Assembly (NCBI RefSeq): GCF_900110995.1
Contig: NZ_FOJF01000001.1
Coordinates: 2,683,199 to 2,747,198, forward strand
Length of the DNA: 64,000 nucleotides
Reading direction: 5' to 3'
DNA from: Chitinophaga sp. YR573
GTDB taxonomy: Bacteria; Bacteroidota; Bacteroidia; Chitinophagales; Chitinophagaceae
Shown piece by piece: positions 52,191 to 59,604 of this stretch. Below the pieces are notes generated by a model. The model made no database searches, had not been told where the DNA came from, and saw nothing but the letters and a program-made list of their open reading frames with translations. Position 1 is the first letter of the stretch, and each line of letters opens with the position of its first letter. A program made the translations under genes and the position numbers.

Positions 52191-53528
52191 TTAAAGAACC
52201 GGGAGTAAAATATGGAAGGTAGTACCGTTGTTGTTCGTATTGCTCACTTTAAGTTGTCCACCGTGCAGCTGTATGATTTGTTGCGACAGACTAAGACCAA
52301 TACCACTGCCTTTCTTTTTGGTGGTATAAAAAGGGATGAAGATTTTATCCATCGCATCTGTGTCTATACCAGGGCCATTATCTGTGATCTCTATACTTAC
52401 CTGGCCGTTATTATTGAGTGTAACGTTAACGCGGATAGCAGGCTGTTGTGAGTGTTCCAGTGCATCCATCGCATTTTTAATAAGGTTGATCAGTACCATT
52501 TGCAACTGGGCTACGTCTGCATGAATCTCTGTACTGGAAGATTCTACCTGGTGATGGAAATAGATGCCGGCCTGTTTCATTTCCGGCTGTAGCAGATTGC
52601 TTACGCTGGTGACCAGCTCTTTTATATTTACGTTGGTAAACTGTGGCTTTGGCAGCGTAGTATAATCACGGTAAGCATTTACAAAATTCATGATGCCTTT
52701 ACTACGGCTCTTGATTGTTTGCAGTGCTTCCTGCAAGTCGGTGATAGCTTCCTGTTGCTGCGTTTCCGGTAAGATATCCTGTTCCACGATATCCTGCATC
52801 GTACTGATCAGCGATACGATAGGCGTAACGGAGTTCATGATCTCATGCCTTAATATTTTGGTAAGGTTCTGCCATGCTTCCAGCTCTTTTTCCTGTAGTT
52901 CTGCATGGATATTCTGGATAGAAAGCAGTTTCACCAGGCGCCCCTGTAACCTGACAGTAGCTGCATGAATAGACAACTGCTGTTCCTGCCGGGTGCGGTA
53001 CAGGATTTTGTTACCGGAATGTACCTGTAATAATAATTCAGGTAAACCCGGATGTGCGTTTTTAAGTTCTGCAATATTGCGCAGGCGGTAAATGCCTAAG
53101 AGGCGAAAGGCAGCAGGGTTGATCAGTTCTATTCTGCCTTCGGAATCAAAAGATAATACACCAATGCTGATATGCTGAACGATGGTATCAATGTATTTGA
53201 GGTTGGCTTCTTTCTCCGCACGTGTTTGCCGGAAGGCTTCCAGTACTTCGTTAAACTGATGATTCAGTGCCTGGAAACTTTTTCCCAGTTTATTGTCTGC
53301 GCTGAAACGGATGGAGAAGTCCTCATAACGGATAGATTCCAGGAACAGGGTGAGTTTACGGTTTACCCTGTTGATGTAATAATACATGCCATAGATCTGG
53401 ACACCCATCAGCACAATGATGGCCAGTCCGGGTAATACCCCCAGTTTATTCCACACCCATACACCTGCTATGGTGGTAGCCGTAAGCAGTATGATGCGTA
53501 GAAAAATGGTGAAACTGAAGTTGTTCAT
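52191..53528 (-). CDS. Sensor histidine kinase, NtrY/PAS type
   Basis: A 445-residue inner-membrane kinase. Two membrane segments lie near 8-28 and 31-53 with almost no periplasmic loop, so the signal is probably sensed in the membrane or cytoplasm. A HAMP-like stretch and a PAS domain (about 110-205, DTIVQHISIGVLSFDSEGRIELINPAAFRLLG) follow. The phosphoacceptor is His228 in ILRHEIMNSVTPI. The ATPase domain shows NLIKNAMDAL, ITDNGPGI and KGSGIGLSLSQQII. It ends the operon that begins with the sigma54 activator, 6 bases upstream. Confidence 0.93.
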   Translation of the reverse strand: MNNFSFTIFLRIILLTATTIAGVWVWNKLGVLPGLAIIVLMGVQIYGMYYYINRVNRKLTLFLESIRYEDFSIRFSADNKLGKSFQALNHQFNEVLEAFRQTRAEKEANLKYIDTIVQHISIGVLSFDSEGRIELINPAAFRLLGIYRLRNIAELKNAHPGLPELLLQVHSGNKILYRTRQEQQLSIHAATVRLQGRLVKLLSIQNIHAELQEKELEAWQNLTKILRHEIMNSVTPIVSLISTMQDIVEQDILPETQQQEAITDLQEALQTIKSRSKGIMNFVNAYRDYTTLPKPQFTNVNIKELVTSVSNLLQPEMKQAGIYFHHQVESSSTEIHADVAQLQMVLINLIKNAMDALEHSQQPAIRVNVTLNNNGQVSIEITDNGPGIDTDAMDKIFIPFYTTKKKGSGIGLSLSQQIIQLHGGQLKVSNTNNNGTTFHILLPVL

Positions 53529-53534
53529 TGGGAG

Positions 53535-54887
53535 CTATATATTGTATTTTTCCAGTCTTCTGTATAGTGCGGCTCTGCTGAGTCCAAGTTCTTTGGCGGC
53601 CTCAGTGATATTACCGTTTACTTTCTTCATGGCCTGGGTGATGATATTACGTTCCATCTCTTCCAGGTTGTAACCGGTATTGAGCTGCTGATCCTGTGCA
53701 GGGGTTTTTACGAATACATCTTTAGGCATCAGTACTTTTCCCTGTGAAAGGATGACCGCTCTTTCCATGGCATGCTGCAGTTCACGGATATTACCCGGCC
53801 ATTCGTATTGCTGTAACTGCAATACCAGTGATTCGTGGAGACTGGTAGCGGAGCGTTTGTATCGTTCGCGGTATAATTGCAGGAAATGTTCTGCCAGTGG
53901 AATGATATCTTCCACACGTTCACGCAGAGGGGGCAGTTGTATTTCGATCGTATTGATGCGATACAGTAAATCCTGACGGAAGAGATGTTGTGCTGCCATC
54001 TGTTCTATGTTACGGTTGGTAGCGCAGATGAGGCGTACATCCAGGGGAATGGCCTTATTGCTGCCTACTTTTGTAACGGCCCGGTTTTGCAGTACGGTGA
54101 GCAGTTTCGCCTGGAAGGGGAGGGAGATATTCCCGATTTCATCCAGGAAAATGCTGCCGCCACTGGCTTCTTCAAAGCGGCCGGAACGGTCGTCACGGGC
54201 ATCTGTAAAGGCGCCTTTCACATGGCCGAACAATTCGCTTTCGAAAAGCGTTTCGCTGATGGCCCCCAGGTCTACACTTACAAAAGGATGTGCGGTACGG
54301 TGCGACAGCTGGTGAATGTGACGGGCCAGCATATCCTTACCGGTACCATTCTCTCCCAGGATGAGGATATTGGCATCTGTAGCCGCTACCCGCTGCGCGG
54401 TATCGAGAACGTGTAACATGGCAGGACTGCTGCCTATAATGGAAGAAGATGCTTGTGTTTGTGCGGCAGGGGCTGCCTGTTTCTCCTGGGTCCTGTTCTT
54501 TTTGTTATAAGCAGCCTGCATGGTTGCCAGCAACTTTTCATTTTCCCAGGGTTTCAGTACAAAGTCGGCTGCTCCGGCTTTGATAGCACGTACGGCCATT
54601 TCCACATCGCCATAGGCGGTGAACATGACTACAGCAGCTGTTGGTTGCAGGTCCAGGATACGGTCCAGCCATTCGAAGCCTTCCTTACCGGTGTTAAGGT
54701 CGCGGGTAAAGTTCATATCCAGCAGGATCACATCGTATTCAAAGTTGGACACGAGGTAGGGGATCTTCTGGGGATTGCGTTCAAAGTCCACCTGTCCGAA
54801 ATGCCTTTTCAGTAACAGGCGGGCGGCACGAAGCACGTCCATATCGTCATCTACAATCAAAATTTTTCCTGGCAACTGTGTGGTCAT
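53535..54887 (-). CDS. Sigma54-dependent response regulator, NtrC family
   Basis: A 450-residue activator. The receiver has DDD at 13-15, the phosphoacceptor Asp57 in VILLDMNF, and the Lys of VLKPWENEK. The AAA+ domain has Walker A GENGTGKD near 177, the sigma54-contact loop as GAFTDA in GHVKGAFTDARD (the canonical loop is GAFTGA), Walker B SIFLDEIGN and the arginine-finger region RQDLLYRINTIEIQLPPLRER. The Fis-type HTH ends the protein (GNITEAAKELGLSRAALYRRLEKY). It is divergent from the exporter operon and 240 bases from that operon's sigma54 promoter, and so is its likely activator. Confidence 0.95.
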   Translation of the reverse strand: MTTQLPGKILIVDDDMDVLRAARLLLKRHFGQVDFERNPQKIPYLVSNFEYDVILLDMNFTRDLNTGKEGFEWLDRILDLQPTAAVVMFTAYGDVEMAVRAIKAGAADFVLKPWENEKLLATMQAAYNKKNRTQEKQAAPAAQTQASSSIIGSSPAMLHVLDTAQRVAATDANILILGENGTGKDMLARHIHQLSHRTAHPFVSVDLGAISETLFESELFGHVKGAFTDARDDRSGRFEEASGGSIFLDEIGNISLPFQAKLLTVLQNRAVTKVGSNKAIPLDVRLICATNRNIEQMAAQHLFRQDLLYRINTIEIQLPPLRERVEDIIPLAEHFLQLYRERYKRSATSLHESLVLQLQQYEWPGNIRELQHAMERAVILSQGKVLMPKDVFVKTPAQDQQLNTGYNLEEMERNIITQAMKKVNGNITEAAKELGLSRAALYRRLEKYNI

Positions 54888-55036
54888 AACAACTTCTTAT
54901 ATATAATTTGTAACGGTAGCTGCAAACAACGTTCCTGACGGGCAGCAGATGTTTGTGGTGGTAGTGAATGCGGCCACAGGCAATATTATAAAAAGATTTC
55001 GGTTTTCTGCTAACGGATATTGGTGCAGGGAGAAGT

Positions 55037-55050
55037 GTCCGGAAATGGAC
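55037..55050. promoter_or_regulatory. Possible enhancer site for the sigma54 activator
   Basis: GTCC-GGAAAT-GGAC is a small inverted repeat about 110 bases before the predicted transcription start of the exporter operon, the usual distance of NtrC-type sites. A further GGAC follows at 55068-55071. The symmetry is short, so this is tentative. Confidence 0.25.
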
Positions 55051-55126
55051 GTGCGGTGTGCGGTACAGGACGTTTTAAATGGAGGGTAATCCTTGTAATT
55101 CCTTTGTGGTGGCTGTTTTCGTGCTT

Positions 55127-55141
55127 TGGCATGCGGGTTGC
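55127..55141 (+). promoter_or_regulatory. Sigma54 (-24/-12) promoter of the exporter operon
   Basis: TGGCATGCGGGTTGC matches the consensus TGGCAnG-N4-TTGC, with GG at 55128-55129 and GC at 55140-55141 separated by the required 10 bases; the C-to-T change is at a less conserved position. Transcription should begin near 55153, leaving a leader of about 22 bases before the ATG at 55175. The divergent gene encodes a sigma54 activator. Confidence 0.75.
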
Positions 55142-55174
55142 CTAACCAGAGAAGCAAAGTTATTAATATAACCT

Positions 55175-56422
55175 ATGGACAAGAAAATAGAAAAAAAGTA
55201 TTGGTCTAAGAAACGGATTTCACTGATTGGTGGAGGAGTGCTGGTGGCATTGCTGCTTGGGTATAACCTCATATTTGCCGATCACCGTTCCAAGCTGAAC
55301 GTGGAGAAAGACAAGATCTCGATATCTACAGTTACAAAAGGCACTTTTGATCAGTATATAGCTGTAACAGCAGTTGTACTTCCGCTGAAGACCATCCGCC
55401 TGGATGCGATAGTAGGAGGATATGTGAGTCAGAAATACCTGGAAGGGGGTAGTAATGTGAAAAAGGGAGACAGCATTCTGCGACTGGAAAACCAGAACCT
55501 GATGATGGACTTTGTAAACCATGAAACGGAGATTTACCGTTTGATCAATGAACTGCAGAATACCAGGCAGTCGCTGAAACAGAATAAGTTCACTATGCAG
55601 CAGACTATTGCCACCCTGGATTACCAGATAGACCAGGCAAAAGACCTGTACGACCGTAACAAACAACTGGTAGACGAGAAGATCGTAGCCCGTCAGGACT
55701 ATGTGAAGTACAAGATTGATTACGAACGGCTTGTAAAGCAGAAACAGATTGAAGTACAAAGTCAGCAGTTTCAGATGGAAAATGCAGCTATACAGATAGA
55801 ACGCCTGGAATCTACCATTGCCCGCACACAGCGTAATCTGCAGATGATGAAAGAGAACCTGAACAACCTGGTGTTAAGAGCGCCAAGTGATGGGCAGTTA
55901 TCTTCTGTAGATGCAGAAGTGGGAGGAAGCATCACAGCTGGTCAGAATATTGGTCAGATAGATGATTTGAATGGGTTTAAGATGCGGGCAGAGATAGATG
56001 AGCATTATGTTTCCCGTGTATTTGCGGGATTGAAAGCCTCGTTTGAGTTCAACAATAAGACCTATGGGTTAGTTGCTATAAAGGTTTATCCTGAGATAAA
56101 GAATGCCCGTTTTAATGTGGACCTGAAATTTGAAGGTGAAACACCGGATGGTATCCGTAGGGGGCAGTCTTCTCCTATCCGTCTGGAACTGGGCAAGTCT
56201 TCATCAGCGATATTGCTTCCTGTAGGCGGGTTCTTCTCCGATACAGGCGGAAACTGGGTGTATGTGGTAGATAAGAGTGGCAAACGTGCAGTGAAACGTA
56301 CGATCTCTCTGGGTCAGAAAAACCCTCAGTTCTTTGAAGTGCTGGAAGGTTTGCAGGAAGGTGAGCAGGTTATCACTTCCTCTTATGAGAACTTCGGGGA
56401 TAAAGAAGTTTTAGTATTCTAA
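55175..56422 (+). CDS. Periplasmic adaptor (HlyD/MacA-type membrane fusion protein)
   Basis: A 415-residue adaptor anchored by one N-terminal membrane segment near 16-34 (ISLIGGGVLVALLLGYNLIF). A split biotinyl-lipoyl domain (KTIRLDAIVGGYVSQKYLEGGSNVKKGDSILRLEN, rejoining at LVLRAPSDGQLSSVDAEVGGSITAGQNIGQI) flanks a long coiled-coil hairpin at about 110-235. A beta-barrel and membrane-proximal domain end the protein (GLQEGEQVITSSYENFGDKEVLVF). It should link the ABC transporter encoded downstream to an outer-membrane channel; no TolC-type gene is in the window. First gene of the sigma54 operon. Confidence 0.92.
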   Translation: MDKKIEKKYWSKKRISLIGGGVLVALLLGYNLIFADHRSKLNVEKDKISISTVTKGTFDQYIAVTAVVLPLKTIRLDAIVGGYVSQKYLEGGSNVKKGDSILRLENQNLMMDFVNHETEIYRLINELQNTRQSLKQNKFTMQQTIATLDYQIDQAKDLYDRNKQLVDEKIVARQDYVKYKIDYERLVKQKQIEVQSQQFQMENAAIQIERLESTIARTQRNLQMMKENLNNLVLRAPSDGQLSSVDAEVGGSITAGQNIGQIDDLNGFKMRAEIDEHYVSRVFAGLKASFEFNNKTYGLVAIKVYPEIKNARFNVDLKFEGETPDGIRRGQSSPIRLELGKSSSAILLPVGGFFSDTGGNWVYVVDKSGKRAVKRTISLGQKNPQFFEVLEGLQEGEQVITSSYENFGDKEVLVF

Positions 56423-56452
56423 AGTTACAGTTGTTTTAGTCCTGTCGCCCAT

Positions 56453-56472
56453 CCTTCGTCCACGGACGAAGG
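56453..56472. other. Inverted repeat inside the exporter operon
   Basis: CCTTCGTCC and GGACGAAGG flank a two-base centre in the 96-base gap between adaptor and ATPase genes. As RNA it would form an 8-bp stem with a CACG loop. There is no T run, so it may stabilise an mRNA end or reduce downstream expression rather than terminate. Confidence 0.5.
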
Positions 56473-56518
56473 TGCGCGAAGGCCAGCATCATACATTAAA
56501 TTTATTAAACTCAAATCA

Positions 56519-57208
56519 ATGATACGTACCGTAAATCTGCAAAAGATCTTTACCACGGAAGAGATTGAAACTTCAGCCCTGAATGGCATTAACATGGAAG
56601 TGAAAGACGGGGAGTTTGTAGCTATCATGGGACCTTCCGGTTGTGGAAAGTCTACTTTACTGAACATCCTGGGATTACTGGATAATCCAAGTGGAGGGGA
56701 ATACCATTTCTGGGATCATGAAGTAGCCCGCATGAGTGAGCGTCAGCGTGCGCAGTTAAGGAAAGGATCTATAGGGTTCGTATTCCAGAGTTTTAACCTC
56801 ATTGATGAACTGACCGTTTTTGAAAATGTGGAGTTACCGTTGTTATACCTGAAGGTGCCTGCCAGTGAGCGTAAGGAAAAAGTAGAAGCAGTACTGGAAC
56901 GTATGAATATCATGCATCGCCGTAATCACTTCCCGCAGCAGTTATCCGGTGGTCAGCAACAGCGTGTGGCGATTGCCCGTGCCGTAGTTGCCAAACCTAA
57001 AATGATACTGGCGGATGAGCCTACCGGTAACCTGGATTCTACCAATGGAGAAGAAGTAATGAAGCTGTTACAGGAATTAAATGAAGCGGGAACTACCATG
57101 ATCATGGTAACACATAGTCCTTATGATGCCGGTTTTGCGCATCGTGTAATTAACCTGTTTGATGGTAGAGTAGTCACTGAGAATATCAAGGAGCAGTTCC
57201 ATATTTAG
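56519..57208 (+). CDS. ABC transporter ATP-binding protein (LolD/MacB-type)
   Basis: A 229-residue ATPase. Walker A is GPSGCGKST near 38-46, the Q-loop FVFQSFNLIDELTVFENV near 86, the signature LSGGQQQRVAIARA near 140, Walker B MILADEPTGNLDS near 161, and the switch His in VTHSP near 195. The sequence LxDELTVFENVELPL is typical of the MacB/LolD/FtsE branch, which drives mechanotransmission across the membrane rather than transport through its own pore. It should power the permeases encoded directly downstream. Confidence 0.95.
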   Translation: MIRTVNLQKIFTTEEIETSALNGINMEVKDGEFVAIMGPSGCGKSTLLNILGLLDNPSGGEYHFWDHEVARMSERQRAQLRKGSIGFVFQSFNLIDELTVFENVELPLLYLKVPASERKEKVEAVLERMNIMHRRNHFPQQLSGGQQQRVAIARAVVAKPKMILADEPTGNLDSTNGEEVMKLLQELNEAGTTMIMVTHSPYDAGFAHRVINLFDGRVVTENIKEQFHI

Positions 57209-57233
57209 AAATGTCAATTTAAAATGAGTAATC

Positions 57234-59597
57234 ATGATCAGTAATTATCTGCGTATCGGTTGGCGCAACATCCGCCGGCATAAGCTGTATAGCGGGATTA
57301 ATATCGGCGGACTGGCATTGGGGCTTGCTGTGGGCATTTTATTACTGATATGGGTGCAGGATGAATTGAGTTTTGACAGGTTTCATAAGAATGGTGCGAG
57401 TATTTATAAGTTAAGCGTAACGTTTAAATCAGGTACTGATGTGCAGACATGGGGTGCGATGCCTGCTCCTATTGTACCTGTTGCTGTAAAGAATATTGCC
57501 GGAGTAGAGGGTGGTGTAAGGATGAACGACGCATATGATATTGGTCAATATACCTATGGTAATAAAGATTTTTATGATGTTAAAGCCGCTTATGTAGATC
57601 CCGGCTTCTTCACGATGTTTAGCTTTCCTATGCTAAAGGGAAACCCGTTTTCCAATAATCAATCGATTGTGATTACCCGTAGCGCAGCTAAAAGATATTT
57701 TGGCACTGAAGAGGCTGTGGGCAAAGTGATACAAGCGAACAAAAAGGATAATTATATGGTCAGTGGAGTAATGGAAGATTTTCCGCTGAATTCAAGTATT
57801 CATTATGATTTTCTTTTTCCCTTTGATATTCTTACAAAAAACTTCACCCCGGGAGATCACTGGAAGACATTAAATGATGACTGGGGAGATTTTTACTATT
57901 CTACTTATCTTCAACTGGCTCCGGGTACCCGGCCGGACAAAGTTGGACAACAGCTTGCATTATTGCGTCCCGGAAGTAAATATGATACAAAAGTGCAGTA
58001 TAATGTACAGCCTTTGTATGATGTGCATTTGTATAACTCCGATCAGAGTGAAGGTGGTATTAAAATAGTGCGCATTTTCCTGATAGTGGCTATTGTAATA
58101 TTGCTGATCGCCTGTGTAAATTATGTGAATCTTTCTACTGCCAGGGCTATGCAGCGGGCAGGTGAAATCGGTATCCGGAAGATGGTGGGCGCAGCACGCC
58201 GACAGTTATTCCTGCAATTCCTGTGGGAATCTGCGCTGGTATTTGTAATGGCATTAGCATTAGCAGTGTTGATTATGCTGGTGGTTATTCCATTCTACAA
58301 TGATCTTACTGACAAGCATCTTTCTTTAAGTGTAAATAATATGCAGATGATCATAGCCATAGGCATGGCTATGTTACTAACACTACTCGTAGCGGGAATT
58401 TATCCCGCAATACTGTTATCATCTTTTGACCCTTTAAAAACATTAAAAGGCCGTATCACACTTGGCAGAAGTAATATTTCTTTCCGTAAGGCGCTGGTGA
58501 TATTACAGTTTGTGATTGCCACAGTACTGATCATCAGTACGCTGATTGTTGGTCAGCAGTTGCAGTATATCCGGTCAAAGGCATTAGGTTATGATAAAGA
58601 AAATATATTCCAGTTTAACCTTGGAGATGCAGAACCACATTTTAGCAGTGTAGCGCAGGAAATGTCCGCTATAGCTGGTATACATGGGGTGGCCGGTGCC
58701 ACCCAGGACTTACTGAATATAGATAATAGTACAGGTGATACTCATTGGGATGAGGAAACACATGATCAGTCTATGATAGTTCATGTGGCAGGTATTAACA
58801 AGGCATTTCTTGAAGTCATGAATTTCAAGCTGGTCAGTGGCGTTAATTTTACCGATTCTAAAGCAGATTCAGGACATTATATCGTTAATGAAACGGCTGC
58901 GAAGATGATGGGTATGAAGGATGCGGTTGGTAAACGGTTCAAATTGTGGCAGAATGACGGGATTATTATTGGTGTGGTAAAGGATTTTCACTTTGCATCA
59001 TTGCATGAAAAGATCGCACCACTGGTGTTCTATTATGGTGGTGGAACCAATGTGCCAACCGGTTACAGGATGTACGTGAAAACCAGTGGTAAAGATGCGC
59101 AAAAGGCTATAGATGCTGCTGCGAAAATATATGCACGTTATAACGGGGATCATCCTTTTGAATATTCTTTCCTGGATGAAGGACTTGACAGAATATATCG
59201 TACAGACCAGCGTACCGGCCGCCTGTTTAATTACTTTGCCTTTATCGCCATCTTTATCAGCTGTCTTGGGCTTTTCGGACTGGCCACTTTTGCTACTACA
59301 CAAAGAGTGAAGGAGATCGGTATCCGTAAGGTATTGGGTGCTTCTGTTACAAATATAGTTACACTGCTATCTTCTGATTTCCTGAAGACGGTCTTTATTG
59401 CTATTCTGTTATCTATTCCTATTGCCTGGCTGGCCATGCATAAATGGCTGGAAGATTACGCTTACAGAATTGGTATTGACTGGAAGGTATTTGTAATGGC
59501 GGGCAGTCTTGCTGTGTTGATAGCGTTGTTTACTGTTAGTTTCCAGGCTATAAAAGCTGCTTTGTTAAATCCCGTAAAATCACTCAAATCAGAATAG
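57234..59597 (+). CDS. ABC transporter permease 1 (MacB_PCD/FtsX repeat type)
   Basis: A 787-residue inner-membrane protein with a duplicated FtsX plan. It opens with LRIGWRNIRRHKLYSGINIGGLALGLAVGILLLIWVQDELSFDRFHKN, the usual start of large Bacteroidota MacB-like permeases. A periplasmic MacB_PCD domain follows (about 45-275). Three membrane segments lie near 280-400 after IVRIFLIVAIVILLIACVNYVNLSTARAMQRAGEIGIRKMVGA. A second periplasmic domain (about 440-660) and a final set of segments end it (RVKEIGIRKVLGASVTNIVTLLSSDFLKTVFIAILLSIPIAW). It begins 26 bases after the ATPase gene. Confidence 0.93.
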   Translation: MISNYLRIGWRNIRRHKLYSGINIGGLALGLAVGILLLIWVQDELSFDRFHKNGASIYKLSVTFKSGTDVQTWGAMPAPIVPVAVKNIAGVEGGVRMNDAYDIGQYTYGNKDFYDVKAAYVDPGFFTMFSFPMLKGNPFSNNQSIVITRSAAKRYFGTEEAVGKVIQANKKDNYMVSGVMEDFPLNSSIHYDFLFPFDILTKNFTPGDHWKTLNDDWGDFYYSTYLQLAPGTRPDKVGQQLALLRPGSKYDTKVQYNVQPLYDVHLYNSDQSEGGIKIVRIFLIVAIVILLIACVNYVNLSTARAMQRAGEIGIRKMVGAARRQLFLQFLWESALVFVMALALAVLIMLVVIPFYNDLTDKHLSLSVNNMQMIIAIGMAMLLTLLVAGIYPAILLSSFDPLKTLKGRITLGRSNISFRKALVILQFVIATVLIISTLIVGQQLQYIRSKALGYDKENIFQFNLGDAEPHFSSVAQEMSAIAGIHGVAGATQDLLNIDNSTGDTHWDEETHDQSMIVHVAGINKAFLEVMNFKLVSGVNFTDSKADSGHYIVNETAAKMMGMKDAVGKRFKLWQNDGIIIGVVKDFHFASLHEKIAPLVFYYGGGTNVPTGYRMYVKTSGKDAQKAIDAAAKIYARYNGDHPFEYSFLDEGLDRIYRTDQRTGRLFNYFAFIAIFISCLGLFGLATFATTQRVKEIGIRKVLGASVTNIVTLLSSDFLKTVFIAILLSIPIAWLAMHKWLEDYAYRIGIDWKVFVMAGSLAVLIALFTVSFQAIKAALLNPVKSLKSE

Positions 59598-59604
59598 ATC
59601 CTAT

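Noticed and set aside
53985..54416. Plus-strand frames inside the NtrC-type regulator gene
   Set aside because: Shadow frames; the minus-strand product has all AAA+ motifs.
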